A stretch of 64,000 bases of DNA from Microbacterium sp. SSM24 (GCF_025989145.1 NZ_JAPDNQ010000002.1:434001-498000); one strand, 5' to 3'; counted from the first letter of the stretch, positions 43,455-53,103 are shown. Numbers and translations are program-made. Notes: generated by a model not told the origin, from the sequence alone.

Positions 43455-44950
43455 CCGGCGTCCGGGTTCGCCGAGCACCACTCCTGCCATTGCGCGACCG
43501 CCGCGTTGTGGTCGGCGAGGTTCGTCGTGAACACCGTCTCGCCCGTGTTGAGGTTCACGGTCACGAAGTACAGCCACGGGCCGTCGGCGGGGTTCATGGC
43601 CGCCGTGATCGCCAAGTCGCCCGGGTTCGAGATCGGGCCGATCGGCAGGCCCGTGTTCACGTACGTGTTCCACGGGTTCGGGTCCTCCAGCGCCTCCTGG
43701 GAGGAACTGACCGTGCCGTCGTGCATCTCGCCGTACCCGTACTGCGCCGTCGAGTCCATCTGCAGCAGGCCGAACGTCTCCTGATTGGCGGGGTCGAGGC
43801 GATTCTGGATCACCCGCGAGACCTTCTGCATGTCGGCCTCGTAGCGGGCCTCGCGCTGGATGATCGACGCGATGGTCAGGATCTCCTGGCGCTGGTCCTC
43901 GGGCACGCCCGCCTCGTCGAGCGACTGGACCGTGCGGTCCACGAGCGTCTGGATCACGCCCTGCGTCGTCACGTCCGGATCGAATGTGTACGTCGCGGGG
44001 AACAGCCAGCCCTCGAGGGAGTCTGCGGTGACACCGTAGACGGACGGGTCGGCGACCGCCGCCTGGAACTCCTCGAGAGGGATGCCGGTGGCTTCGGCCA
44101 GCAGCGGGAGGGACTGCTCGACGGTGAGCCCCTCGCGCAGCTGCGCGGTGTTCTCCATCTTGTTCGCGGGATCGAGGAGCGCCTCCAGGGCCGCCGCCGA
44201 GGTCATCTGCTTCTGCAGCTTGAACACTCCCGGCACGAACGGCGGGTTCTCACCCGTCTCGATCAGGTAGTCGTAGAAGGCGTCGGGAGTCTTCGTCACG
44301 CCGGCCTCGTACAGACTCTGCGAGATCGGCGAGCCGGTATCGCCGGATGCGATGGTGACATAGGCCTCGCCGTTGGCCATGCCCTCTTCGTAGTCCTTCG
44401 GCTCCTCCCAGCCCATGACCTCGCGGATCTTGTCCTCGTAGGTGTTCCAGACGTAGGCCACACCCACGCCGACACCGCCGATGATGAGGAGGACGATGCC
44501 GAGCGCGATCCATCCGCCCCTGCGGCGCTTGCGCTTGTCTTTCGGCGGCGGCGGCGCACCGATGTCGTCGGTGGAACTCGCGCCCGTGAAGAGGTCCTGG
44601 AGCGTCGCGGTGCGGGCTGAGCGGTCAGGCACCGTCTCGGTCGTCCCGCCGTCCGTCCCGGAGCCCGCGCGGCTGTATGTGGGAACAGGGGCTGGTCCGG
44701 TCGCGAAGAGCCAGGCGTCGTCGCCCGCCTCCGCATCGATCGCGCGGGATGCCGGAACCTGCGGCTGTGCGAGCGGGCTGGACTCCTCGGCCGCGGGCCT
44801 CGGGCCTCGCGGCACCTCAGCGCCCGGCGCCTCGCCCGTCACCTGTCTCGCCGCCGCCTCGCGCGCCTCGCGGCGGGAGAGCGGCGCTCCCCCGGCGCCC
44901 ACCGCGCCGGACGGCGCCGCGGACGGATCATCCATCGGGGAATCGGGCAT
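43448..44950 (-). CDS. mltG: Endolytic murein transglycosylase MltG
   Basis: 500 aa. A long cytosolic N-terminal region (about 1-145, rich in Pro/Ser/Thr with a basic KDKRKRRRGG stop) precedes one transmembrane helix (about 148-170) and the extracellular YceG/MltG domain. The catalytic Glu lies in IASIIQREARYEADM. MltG cleaves nascent glycan strands and sets their length. ATG 44950 with AGGAG upstream. The large intracellular domain is a feature of actinobacterial MltG. Confidence 0.96.
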   Translation of the reverse strand: MPDSPMDDPSAAPSGAVGAGGAPLSRREAREAAARQVTGEAPGAEVPRGPRPAAEESSPLAQPQVPASRAIDAEAGDDAWLFATGPAPVPTYSRAGSGTDGGTTETVPDRSARTATLQDLFTGASSTDDIGAPPPPKDKRKRRRGGWIALGIVLLIIGGVGVGVAYVWNTYEDKIREVMGWEEPKDYEEGMANGEAYVTIASGDTGSPISQSLYEAGVTKTPDAFYDYLIETGENPPFVPGVFKLQKQMTSAAALEALLDPANKMENTAQLREGLTVEQSLPLLAEATGIPLEEFQAAVADPSVYGVTADSLEGWLFPATYTFDPDVTTQGVIQTLVDRTVQSLDEAGVPEDQRQEILTIASIIQREARYEADMQKVSRVIQNRLDPANQETFGLLQMDSTAQYGYGEMHDGTVSSSQEALEDPNPWNTYVNTGLPIGPISNPGDLAITAAMNPADGPWLYFVTVNLNTGETVFTTNLADHNAAVAQWQEWCSANPDAGC

Positions 44951-44951
44951 G

Positions 44952-45419
44952 TCAGGCGAGCTCCTGGGGGACGGGGGTTCCGGGTGGTCGGCCAGTGCTC
45001 TTCTCGACGTCGAGGGCTTGCTGAAGCAGCACCACCGCGGCGACCTGGTCAACAATGCTACGAGAAGAACGCTGTGATCTGCCCGAATCGCGCAAAGCCG
45101 CGTGAGCGGAGACCGTCGAGAGCCGCTCGTCGACCAGACGGACGGGAACTCCGGATGCTGCCGCCAGCGCCGTCGCGAACTCCCGCGCATCGACGGTCGA
45201 CGCCGTGTCCTCACCGCGCAGATTGAGCGGCAGCCCGACCAGCAGCTCGAACACCGAGTACTCCTCGACCAGCGCGACCACGCGCGCGACGGCGGCCTCA
45301 TCGCGCGGAACGGTCTCCACGGGCGTCGCCAGGAGTCCGTCCGGATCGCAGCGCGCGACACCGACCCGGGCGCGGCCGACGTCGATGCCGAGTCGCACGC
45401 CCCGACGGAACCCGCTCAC
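44952..45419 (-). CDS. ruvX: Holliday junction resolvase-like RuvX (YqgF)
   Basis: 155 aa RNase H fold: GIDVGRARVGVA, GLPLNLRGED and DERLSTVSA. Implicated in 16S rRNA 5'-end maturation and junction resolution. GTG overlaps the alaS stop; 1 bp to mltG. Confidence 0.95.
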   Translation of the reverse strand: MSGFRRGVRLGIDVGRARVGVARCDPDGLLATPVETVPRDEAAVARVVALVEEYSVFELLVGLPLNLRGEDTASTVDAREFATALAAASGVPVRLVDERLSTVSAHAALRDSGRSQRSSRSIVDQVAAVVLLQQALDVEKSTGRPPGTPVPQELA

Positions 45420-48073
45420 GCGCCGAGCGCGTCCTTGATCGCCGTGAGCGCGGCCGGCAAGGCCGCGGCATCCGTTCCGCCGCCCTGCGCGACGTCGTCA
45501 CGGCCGCCTCCGCCGCCGCCGAGCACGGCGGCCGCTGCCTTGGCGAGCACGCCGGCCTTGGCTCCCGCGGCGCGAGCGGCGTCGTTGGTCGCGACGATGA
45601 CCACCGGGCGACCGTTCACCTCGGCGCCGAGCGCGACGACGGATGCCGCCGACCCGAGGCGTTCGCGCACCTGCAACGCCAGCGCCCGCACGTCGTCCGC
45701 CGAGCCGGCGGCGCCCAGCGACTCCGCCACCACGACCAGCTCGCCGACGCGCGACGCGGTGTCCGCGAGGGCCGGCACGCGATCGCCGAGCGCCTTGGCC
45801 TCGAACGCGGCGATCTTCTTCTCGGCGGTCTTCAGGCTCGCCGTCAACTCCGCGATGCGGGCGGGAAGCTGATCGCGCGGCGTCTTGAGGCTCGAGGTGA
45901 GCTGCGAGACGATCGCGCGCTCGGCCGCGAGCGATCGGAACGCGTCCAGGCCGACGAGGGCCTCGACGCGGCGATTGGATGCTCCTACCGACGACTCGCC
46001 CACGAGGTTGATGAGGCCGATCTCCGCGCTCGTGCTCACGTGCGTCCCCGCGCAGAGCTCGCGGGACCACGGGCCGCCGATATCGACCATGCGCACGGTG
46101 TCGCCGTACTTCTCGCCGAACAGTGCCATCGCGCCGAGCGACTTCGCCTCATCGAGCGCCATCACGCGGGTGGTGACCTCGAGGTTGTCACGCACGGCGT
46201 TGTTGGCGATCTCTTCGATCTCGCTCTTCGTCGCGTCCGAGAGAGACTGCCCCCACGTGAAGTCGAAGCGCATGTACCCGGCACGGTTGAGCGAGCCGGC
46301 CTGGGTCGCGCTCTTGCCGAGCGTGTCGCGCAGGGCGGCGTGCACGAGGTGGGTCGCGGAGTGCGCCTGGCGTGCGGCACGGCGGTTGGCGGCATCCACG
46401 ATCGTCGTCGCGGGCTGGCCGACCCCGACCTCGCCGGTCGTCACCTCGACGGTGTGGCTGATGAGCCCGGCCACCGGCTTCTGGACGTCGAGGACCTCGA
46501 GCTCGTAGCCGGGACCGACGATGACGCCGCGGTCGGCGACCTGACCACCGGACTCGGCGTAGAGCGCCGTCTCGGCGAGGATCACTTCGGCGATCTGCCC
46601 GGCGCCGGCGCGGTCGACGGAGAGCCCGTCCACGAGGATGCCGAGCACGGAGGACTCGGTCTCGAGGTCGGTGTACCCGGTGAACACCGTCTCGCCCACC
46701 GCGCGGAAGTCACGGTAGACGCTGGTGTCGGCGAGCTGGCGCTTGCGCGACCTCGCGTCGGCCTTCGCACGCGCACGCTGCTCCTGCATGAGCGTGTCGA
46801 ACGCGGCGCGGTCGACCGTGAGGCCCGCCTCTTCGGCGACCTCGAGCGTCAGGTCGATCGGGAATCCGTAGGTGTCGTGCAGCAGGAATGCCTCGGAGCC
46901 GGGAATCGTCGTGCCGCCGGCCGCCTTCGTCTGCACGAGCGAGTCGTCGAGAATCGACTCCCCCGCCGCGAGCGTGCGCAAGAAGGTGGCCTCCTCCGCG
47001 AGGGCGTACTGCGACAGGCGGGCGTAGTCCGCCTCGACCTCGGGGTAGGCGTCCTTCATCGCGTCGCGCGAGGCGGCGAACAGGTCGGCGAAGGTCGGGC
47101 CGTCGACTCCGAGGAGTCGCATCGAGCGGATCGCCCGACGCATGAGCCGGCGCAGGATGTAGCCGCGGCCGTCGTTGGAGGGCGTGACGCCGTCGGACAT
47201 GAGCATGAGCGAGGAGCGCACATGGTCGGCGACCACGCGGAAACGGATGTCGTCCTCGTGGTTCGCTCCGTAGGTGCGACCGGACAGGGCGACGGCACGG
47301 TCGAGCACCGGCCGCACCTGATCGGTCTCGTACATGTTGTCGACACCCTGCTTGATGAACGCGATGCGCTCCAGGCCCATGCCGGTGTCGATGTTCTTCG
47401 CGGGAAGCTCGCCGACGATGTCGAAGTCGTACTTCGACTGCACGTTGGTGATCTCGTACTGCATGAACACGAGGTTCCAGATCTCGACATAGCGGTCGTC
47501 GTCGGTGGCGGGACCGCCGTCGATGCCGTACTCGGGTCCGCGGTCGAAGAAGATCTCCGAGCAGGGACCGGCAGGGCCGGGAAGGCCGGTGCTCCAGTAG
47601 TTGGTGTCCTTGCCGAGGCGCTGGATGCGCTCCTCGGGCAGGTCGGTGAGCTGACGCCACAGCCCGTGAGCCTCGTCGTCGTCCTCGTAGACGGTGACCC
47701 AGAGATCCTTCGGGTCGAATCCGAGTCCGCCGTCGGCCTCGGCAGAGGTCAGGAGATCCCACGCGAAACGGATCGCCCCCTCCTTGAAGTAGTCGCCGAA
47801 CGACCAGTTGCCGAGCATCTGGAAGAACGTGCCGTGTCGGGGCGTCTTGCCGACCTCTTCGATGTCGTTCGTGCGGATGCACTTCTGGTTGTCGGCCGCG
47901 CGCCGGTACGGCGCGGGGACATCGCCCGAAAGGTAGGGGATGAACGGCACCATGCCGGCAACGGTGAACAGCAGTGCGGGGTCGTCGGTCACCAGCGAGG
48001 CGGACGGGACGATCGTGTGGCCGTTCTTCTCGAAGTAGTCGAGGAAGCGCTGTGCGATCTCGGCGGTCTTCAT
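45416..48073 (-). CDS. alaS: Alanyl-tRNA synthetase
   Basis: 885 aa. Class II catalytic domain (RFLDYFEKNGHTIVPSASLV, motif 2 and 3), the editing domain with the HSATHLVH histidines and the zinc/editing Cys in CAGTHVSTS, and the C-Ala domain ending in GGGGGGRDDVAQGGG. ATG 48073 is chosen over an in-frame TTG at 48088 for its GAGGA site. The leader of about 60 nt is too short for a T-box. Confidence 0.99.
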   Translation of the reverse strand: MKTAEIAQRFLDYFEKNGHTIVPSASLVTDDPALLFTVAGMVPFIPYLSGDVPAPYRRAADNQKCIRTNDIEEVGKTPRHGTFFQMLGNWSFGDYFKEGAIRFAWDLLTSAEADGGLGFDPKDLWVTVYEDDDEAHGLWRQLTDLPEERIQRLGKDTNYWSTGLPGPAGPCSEIFFDRGPEYGIDGGPATDDDRYVEIWNLVFMQYEITNVQSKYDFDIVGELPAKNIDTGMGLERIAFIKQGVDNMYETDQVRPVLDRAVALSGRTYGANHEDDIRFRVVADHVRSSLMLMSDGVTPSNDGRGYILRRLMRRAIRSMRLLGVDGPTFADLFAASRDAMKDAYPEVEADYARLSQYALAEEATFLRTLAAGESILDDSLVQTKAAGGTTIPGSEAFLLHDTYGFPIDLTLEVAEEAGLTVDRAAFDTLMQEQRARAKADARSRKRQLADTSVYRDFRAVGETVFTGYTDLETESSVLGILVDGLSVDRAGAGQIAEVILAETALYAESGGQVADRGVIVGPGYELEVLDVQKPVAGLISHTVEVTTGEVGVGQPATTIVDAANRRAARQAHSATHLVHAALRDTLGKSATQAGSLNRAGYMRFDFTWGQSLSDATKSEIEEIANNAVRDNLEVTTRVMALDEAKSLGAMALFGEKYGDTVRMVDIGGPWSRELCAGTHVSTSAEIGLINLVGESSVGASNRRVEALVGLDAFRSLAAERAIVSQLTSSLKTPRDQLPARIAELTASLKTAEKKIAAFEAKALGDRVPALADTASRVGELVVVAESLGAAGSADDVRALALQVRERLGSAASVVALGAEVNGRPVVIVATNDAARAAGAKAGVLAKAAAAVLGGGGGGRDDVAQGGGTDAAALPAALTAIKDALGA

Positions 48074-48134
48074 TCGGGGTCCTCGCAAATGGCGCGGTCC
48101 ACTCCCCCGGATCCGGGGCCGAGCGGACGCTGGG

Positions 48135-48419
48135 TCAGTCGGTGAGCTTCTTCGCCGCGTCCGCGGCGGAGTCGACGGCGTCGGATGCTGCGGCGCGAGC
48201 GCTCTCGACGGCGTCGGCGGCGGCGCCCTTCACGTCGTCGACCAAGCCCGACATGCGGGCCTCCTGCTCGCGATACGCGTCGCCGATCCGATCGGTGAAC
48301 TCCGTGATGCGGGCGTCCACCTCCGCGAGGATCTCGTGCCCCCGCGGGTCCTTGTTCATGAAATGGGCGACGACGAACCCGCCGGCGATGCCGACCAGGA
48401 ACCACAGCAGGCTCTTCAT
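48135..48419 (-). CDS. Small membrane protein with coiled-coil tail
   Basis: 94 aa. One N-terminal helix (KSLLWFLVGIAGGFVVAHFM, 2-21) and an alpha-helical Ala/Asp-rich tail with heptad-like VESARAAASDAVDSAADAAKKL. Resembles YtxH/apolipoprotein-like anchored helical proteins. ATG 48419 with GAGGAAG upstream. Conserved position between rpsD and alaS suggests a housekeeping role, but none is known to me. Confidence 0.8.
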   Translation of the reverse strand: MKSLLWFLVGIAGGFVVAHFMNKDPRGHEILAEVDARITEFTDRIGDAYREQEARMSGLVDDVKGAAADAVESARAAASDAVDSAADAAKKLTD

Positions 48420-48478
48420 GTCACCACTTCCTCGCGGGGCCGCCGGGCGCGGCATCCCTCCATCGTAGGCGGAAACGA

Positions 48479-48510
48479 CGAAGGGCGTCGGGAGATCCCG
48501 ACGCCCTTCG
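48479..48510 (-). terminator. rpsD terminator
   Basis: 14-bp perfect stem (48479-48492 with 48497-48510), 4-nt loop, followed leftward by TCGTTTCC. It lies 12 bp past the rpsD stop. Confidence 0.85.
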
Positions 48511-48522
48511 CACGAAACGGTC

Positions 48523-49152
48523 TTAGCGTGCTGCGTAGTACTCGACCACGAGCTGCACGTCGCCGACCACGGGGACCTCGGCGCGCTTGGGGCGACGCAC
48601 GAGGCGCGCCTGCAGCTTGTCGAGCTCGACCTCGAGGTACGCGGGGACCGGGGGCAGGACGTCGGCGTGACCGCCGGCGGCTGCGACCTGGAAGGGCTCG
48701 GTGCCCTCGCTCTTGGCCTTGACGTGGATGAGCTGACCCGGCTTCACGCGGAAGGACGGGCGGTCGACGAGCTGACCGTCGACGAGGATGTGACGGTGCA
48801 CGACGAGCTGGCGGGCCTGCGCGGTCGTGCGAGCCAGGCCGGCACGGAGCACGAGGGCGTCGAGACGCATCTCGAGCAGCTCGACGAGGTTCTCACCGGT
48901 CAGACCCTGGGTGCGACGGGCCTCGTTGAACGTGTTGCGCATCTGCTTCTCGCGGATGCCGTACTGCTCGCGCAGACGCTGCTTCTCGCGGAGACGGACG
49001 GCGTAGTCGCTGTCCTGCTTGCGCTTGGTGCGACCGTGCTCACCGGGAGCGTAGGGACGCTTCTCGAGGTAGCGCGCAGCCTTCGGGGTGAGGGCCACGC
49101 CGAGAGCGCGGGAGAGACGGACCTTGCGGCGGTCCTGGGACTTCGTTGCCAC
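48523..49152 (-). CDS. rpsD: 30S ribosomal protein S4
   Basis: 209 aa. Initiates 30S assembly on 16S rRNA. The S4 RNA-binding domain (LEMRLDALVLRAGLARTTAQARQLVVHRHILVDG) is clear. It lacks the four-Cys zinc motif, i.e. the C- form. GTG start with AGGAAC upstream. Monocistronic and not in an S13-S11-alpha operon. Confidence 0.98.
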   Translation of the reverse strand: MATKSQDRRKVRLSRALGVALTPKAARYLEKRPYAPGEHGRTKRKQDSDYAVRLREKQRLREQYGIREKQMRNTFNEARRTQGLTGENLVELLEMRLDALVLRAGLARTTAQARQLVVHRHILVDGQLVDRPSFRVKPGQLIHVKAKSEGTEPFQVAAAGGHADVLPPVPAYLEVELDKLQARLVRRPKRAEVPVVGDVQLVVEYYAAR

Positions 49153-49455
49153 GAAGTGTTCCTTTCGATGACGCGGCCGTGTCGATCACGGCCCGCGGAC
49201 GTATCCCGGATCCCACCTGTCGGGACGCACGTCGGGGCGTCCTGGAGGTTGTGAAGGGAGAAGGGGATGCCCGAAAACTGTGTTTCGAGCCGGTCAAGTC
49301 TATCAGAACGACTCTCCTCACTCGCTCCGCGCCCTCACACCGCAGAACGCGTGGACCAGCGCACGCAAGACCTCCCGGCTCCGACCGGCGCGCGCATCCT
49401 GCGAATCGACCGGAAGACCGCGCCGGGGCGTGCCCCTGTGCGACATGCTGTGGCC
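49153..49455. other. Divergent intergenic region rpsD / membrane protein
   Basis: 303 bp without a gene. It holds the rpsD leader and a candidate -10 at 49297-49302. In-frame extension of the + strand ORF back to 49267 is low-quality and overlaps the promoter. No terminator, repeat or RNA gene is seen. Confidence 0.6.
49297..49302 (-). promoter_or_regulatory. Candidate extended -10 of rpsD
   Basis: TGATAGACT on the - strand: an extended -10 (TGnTAnnnT). It predicts a leader of about 140 nt, long enough for S4 autoregulation, though no S4-binding pseudoknot could be established by eye. Confidence 0.45.
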
Positions 49456-49950
49456 ATGACGCATCGCAACCGGCTCGTCCTGGTCGTCTCGCTGTTCGGC
49501 ACGCTCGCCGTGGCGGTCTACGCCGGGATCGCGGCGCTCCAGATCCTCGTCCTCAATCCGCTCGCCGCACGCCCGGGGACGACGCTCTCGCAGATCCACG
49601 CCGACATGGCCGAGATGAACGAGGCACCGGGCACCGGGATGACGCTCACGATCCTGGGACTCGGCGTCGCGCTCGCGATCATCCTGCTCACGCTCCTCGT
49701 CCGACGATCCGACGCCACCCCGACCGCGGCGCTCCTCGCGTACCTCTCGATGATCGCGATGGGCGCACCGGCGTACTTCATCGCTTCCTTCGGTCCCGGC
49801 ATGGCGCTGGCCGACACCTACGGCATCGGCGGCGCCGACTACGCGCGGTGGTCGCTGCTCCTCTACGGAGCGAGCTTCGCCGCCCTCGTCGGCATCCTCG
49901 TCACGGCGGTCCTTCGGATGACGGTGCGCGTACAGGCCGCTCCGGCCTGA
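49456..49950 (+). CDS. Four-helix membrane protein of unknown function
   Basis: 164 aa. Four hydrophobic segments (LVLVVSLFGTLAVAVYAGIAAL, MTLTILGLGVALAIILLTLL, ALLAYLSMIAMGAPAYFI, LLLYGASFAALVGILV) with a HADMAEMNEAPGTG loop. ATG 49456; a GTG lies 6 nt upstream. Convergent with rarA, 11 bp apart. I do not recognise the family. Confidence 0.75.
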   Translation: MTHRNRLVLVVSLFGTLAVAVYAGIAALQILVLNPLAARPGTTLSQIHADMAEMNEAPGTGMTLTILGLGVALAIILLTLLVRRSDATPTAALLAYLSMIAMGAPAYFIASFGPGMALADTYGIGGADYARWSLLLYGASFAALVGILVTAVLRMTVRVQAAPA

Positions 49951-49961
49951 GTCGTCGCCGG

Positions 49962-51287
49962 TCAGCGGCCGTCGAGGATGCGCCGGATCTTCTCCAGGCG
50001 CGCCTGCACGTCGCGCTCGGCGCCGAGGGCCTTGGGCTCGTAGTACCGGCGCCCGCGGAGCTCGTCAGGCAGGTACTGCTGCGCCGACACCCCCACATCG
50101 GAGTCATGCGGGTAGACGTATCCTTTGCCGTGCCCGAGACGTTTGGCACCCGGATAGTGTGCGTCGCGCAGGTGGATCGGCACGCGCCCGAAGCCGCCCG
50201 TTCGCACGTCGGCGATCGCCGCATCGATCGCCAGGTAGGCGGCATTGGACTTCGCCGTCGTCGCCAGGTACGCGGTCGCCTCCGCCAGCGGGATCCTGCC
50301 CTCCGGCATGCCGATGAACTGCACGGCGTCGGCCGCAGCCACGGCCAGCGGAAGCGCGTGCGGATCAGCCAGACCGATGTCCTCTGCCGCGGAGATGATC
50401 AAGCGCCGCGCGATGAACCGGGGATCTTCGCCCGCCTCGATCATGCGGGCGAGGTAGTGCATCGCGGCATCGACGTCGGACCCTCTGATCGACTTGATGA
50501 ACGCGCTGATCACGTCGTAGTGCTCGTCGCCCTGCCGGTCGTAGCGCAGCAGCGCGCGATCGACCGCCTGCGCGACGTGCTCGGCGCTGATCACCGGGGT
50601 CTCGGCGCCGTCCGACGGCTCGGCGAGCGACGCCGCCGCTTCGAGGGCGGTCAGCGCCCGGCGCGCATCCCCCGAGGCCAGCCGCACGAGGGCGTCGCGC
50701 GCGTCGTCGCCGAGGCTGACGGATGCCGCGAGCCCCCGGGCGTCGGCGACGGCGCGATCGACCAGCATCCGCAGATCGTCGTCGGTGAGCGGCTTGAGGG
50801 TGAGGAGCAGGGAGCGTGACAGCAGCGGAGAGATCACCGAGAACGACGGGTTCTCGGTGGTCGCCGCGATGAGCACGACCCAGCCGTTCTCGACACCGGG
50901 CAGCAGCGCGTCCTGCTGCGCCTTGGTGAAGCGGTGGATCTCATCGAGGAAGAGGATCGTGGACTGGTCGTACAGATCGCGCTGCGTGAGCGCCTCCTGC
51001 ATGACCTCCCGCACGTCACGGACGCCGGCCGTCACCGCCGAGAGCTCCACGAAACGTCGGCCCGACGAGCGCGCGATCGCCTGCGCGAGGGTCGTCTTGC
51101 CGGTTCCGGGCGGCCCCCACAGGATGACGGACGAGGCGGTGCGCGCGGCATCCGGATCCGCCAGCGTGACCAGCGGCGACCCTGGACGCAGGAGATGACC
51201 TTGACCGGCGACCTCGTCGAGCGACGTCGGCCGCATGCGCACGGCGAGCGGCGTCTGCCCTTGGAACAGGGCGGTCGGTGTCGTCAC
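49962..51287 (-). CDS. rarA: Replication-associated recombination protein RarA (MgsA)
   Basis: 441-aa AAA+ ATPase of the clamp-loader-like RarA/WRNIP1 family acting at stalled forks. Walker A WGPPGTGKTT (about 57-66), Walker B ILFLDEIHRF, sensor TTENPSF and the MgsA C-terminal tetramer domain ending RYYEPKALGAE. GTG 51287 is exactly 6 nt after TAGCCT, the leaderless geometry. Confidence 0.97.
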   Translation of the reverse strand: MTTPTALFQGQTPLAVRMRPTSLDEVAGQGHLLRPGSPLVTLADPDAARTASSVILWGPPGTGKTTLAQAIARSSGRRFVELSAVTAGVRDVREVMQEALTQRDLYDQSTILFLDEIHRFTKAQQDALLPGVENGWVVLIAATTENPSFSVISPLLSRSLLLTLKPLTDDDLRMLVDRAVADARGLAASVSLGDDARDALVRLASGDARRALTALEAAASLAEPSDGAETPVISAEHVAQAVDRALLRYDRQGDEHYDVISAFIKSIRGSDVDAAMHYLARMIEAGEDPRFIARRLIISAAEDIGLADPHALPLAVAAADAVQFIGMPEGRIPLAEATAYLATTAKSNAAYLAIDAAIADVRTGGFGRVPIHLRDAHYPGAKRLGHGKGYVYPHDSDVGVSAQQYLPDELRGRRYYEPKALGAERDVQARLEKIRRILDGR

Positions 51288-51293
51288 CGGTCC

Positions 51294-51299
51294 AGGCTA
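51294..51299 (-). promoter_or_regulatory. Leaderless-type -10 box of rarA
   Basis: TAGCCT on the - strand followed by 6 nt and then the GTG start codon. No Shine-Dalgarno could fit. Confidence 0.45.
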
Positions 51300-51331
51300 A
51301 TGCGCACGGGCGACACCGGACGCGGGAGCTT

Positions 51332-51360
51332 TTGCCGCACACGCGCGCGCGCCGTAGGAT
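51332..51360 (+). promoter_or_regulatory. Promoter of the 51402 gene
   Basis: TTGCCG (51332-51337), 17 bp, TAGGAT (51355-51360): the only pair here with recognisable -35 and -10 at ideal spacing. Leader about 35 nt with AGGAGG. Confidence 0.55.
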
Positions 51361-51401
51361 CAACCCCGGCCCGGGCGTCGACCCGGATCGGAGGAGGTCT
51401 C

Positions 51402-51704
51402 GTGGCGAACGGTGGCAAGGACCGCAGCTCGCGGGAGTCGCGCGAGCGCGCGCGGCTCTATCAGGCGCGCCAGGAGTTCCACTCGGGTCAGTCCCGTCGC
51501 CGCACGCGCGACAACCTCGTCGCCGGGATCGTGGGCGGTCTGCTGATCCTCGGCGTGGTGGGCGCCCAGACGGCGTACTTCGTCGCCGGCCCCGGCGCCC
51601 CGGTGCCCGCCCCCACCAACACCGGAGTGACCCCGACGCCGACCGTCACGTCCACTCCCACCCCCACGTCGTCGACGACCCCGACGCCCACACCGACTCC
51701 GTAG
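51402..51704 (+). CDS. Single-pass membrane protein with Pro/Thr-rich tail
   Basis: 100 aa. Basic cytosolic start with Arg/Ser repeats (RSSRESRERARLYQARQEFH), one transmembrane helix (about 41-60, IVGGLLILGVVGAQTAYFV) and an exported tail made almost wholly of Thr/Pro/Val/Ser (TPTPTSSTT type). The tail resembles a cell-wall-spanning or O-mannosylated linker. GTG 51402 after GGAGGT. Unknown function; precedes the DUF349 gene. Confidence 0.7.
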   Translation: MANGGKDRSSRESRERARLYQARQEFHSGQSRRRTRDNLVAGIVGGLLILGVVGAQTAYFVAGPGAPVPAPTNTGVTPTPTVTSTPTPTSSTTPTPTPTP

Positions 51705-51802
51705 CTGCGCTCTCCACGGCACCTGAGGCGAGGGCCGCGCCCGTACTAGGCTGGGGCCGTCCATCCCCCACAGGCGGCGTACGCCGCGATGAGGTGCATC
51801 CC

Positions 51803-53080
51803 GTGACTGCCGCAGCAGAGTCCACTCCCGAGACCACCGGTCCCGCTACCGAATCCCCCGAGCCCTGGGGTCGCGTCGACGACGACGGCACCGTATCGGT
51901 GCGCGAGGCCGACGGCTGGCGCGTGGTCGGGCAGTTCCCCGACGGCTCGTCCGAAGAGGCCCTGGCCTACTTCGAACGCAAGTACACCGACCTGGCCAGC
52001 GAGGTCACGCTCCTCGAGGTGCGCCACCGCCGCGGCGGGGCATCGGCGTCCGATCTCCGCAGCGCCGCGCGCACCGTCTCGGCCAAGCTCGACGGCGCAG
52101 CCGCAGTCGGCGATCTGGCGAGGCTCGAAGCCCGCGTCGCCGCACTGACCGAGACGCTGGCCGCGGCATCCGACACCGAGGCGGCCGCCGCCCGCGAGGC
52201 CGTCGACGAGGCGGTGCGCGCCCGCACCGAGATCGTCGAGAAAGCCGAGGCCCTCGCCGCCCGCGACCCCCGCACCGTGCAGTGGAAGCAGGCCACCGCC
52301 GAGATCACCGATCTCTTCGATCAGTGGCAGTCGCAGCAGCAGAACGGCCCGCGCCTGCCGAAGTCGGCGGCACAGCAGCTCTGGAAGCGATTCCGCGACG
52401 CGCGCGCGACGGTCGACAAGCACCGTCGCGAGTTCTACGCCGAGCTCGACGAGGCCCACAAGGGCGTTCGCGAGAGCAAGACCAAGCTCGTCGAGAAGGC
52501 GGAGAGCCTCGCGCCGAAGGGCGAGGACGGCATTCCCGCGTACCGTGAGCTGCTCGATCAGTGGAAGACGGCCGGACGCGCCGGCAAGAAGGTCGACGAC
52601 GCTCTGTGGGCTCGATTCAAGGCGGCGGGAGACGCGCTGTACTCCGCTCGTGTCGAGCGCGAGACGGCGGACGTCGAGGCATCCCGCGAGAAGATCGAGG
52701 CCAAGCGCGCCCTCCTCGAGGAGGCGAAGGCCGTCGGCGACGAGCGCGAGATCTCGAAGGCCCGCACGCTGCTCACCGGCATCCAGCGCCGCTGGGATGA
52801 CATCGGCCGCATCTTCCCGCGCGACGCCGAGCGCAGCCTCGACGACGACCTGCGCAAGGTGGAGCAGGCGCTGCGCACCCGCGAGGAATCGGACTGGAAG
52901 CGCAACAACCCCGAGACCAAGGCGCGTGCCAACGACATGACGCGTCAGCTCACCGACGCGATCGAGAAGCTCGAGGAAGAACTGGCCGCGGCGAAGAAGT
53001 CCGGGGACAAGAAGGCGATCGCGAACGCGACCGAGTCGCTCGAGGCGCGCAAGTCCTGGCTGAAGGCGCTCGGCGGCTGA
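51803..53080 (+). CDS. DUF349 protein
   Basis: 425 aa, almost entirely alpha-helical with three DUF349 repeats (blocks such as WKQATAEITDLFDQW, YRELLDQWKTAGRAG and LLTGIQRRWDDIGR), long coiled-coil segments and a Trp-rich start GWRVVGQFP. Function of the family is not established. GTG 51803 has GAGGTG upstream; a candidate -10 TAGGCT lies at 51747-51752. Confidence 0.85.
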   Translation: MTAAAESTPETTGPATESPEPWGRVDDDGTVSVREADGWRVVGQFPDGSSEEALAYFERKYTDLASEVTLLEVRHRRGGASASDLRSAARTVSAKLDGAAAVGDLARLEARVAALTETLAAASDTEAAAAREAVDEAVRARTEIVEKAEALAARDPRTVQWKQATAEITDLFDQWQSQQQNGPRLPKSAAQQLWKRFRDARATVDKHRREFYAELDEAHKGVRESKTKLVEKAESLAPKGEDGIPAYRELLDQWKTAGRAGKKVDDALWARFKAAGDALYSARVERETADVEASREKIEAKRALLEEAKAVGDEREISKARTLLTGIQRRWDDIGRIFPRDAERSLDDDLRKVEQALRTREESDWKRNNPETKARANDMTRQLTDAIEKLEEELAAAKKSGDKKAIANATESLEARKSWLKALGG

Positions 53081-53103
53081 CCCCCGTCTCTCCCCCGTCG
53101 TAC

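Noticed and set aside
48074..48134. T-box upstream of alaS
   Set aside because: Only about 60 nt with no T-box sequence or terminator pair.
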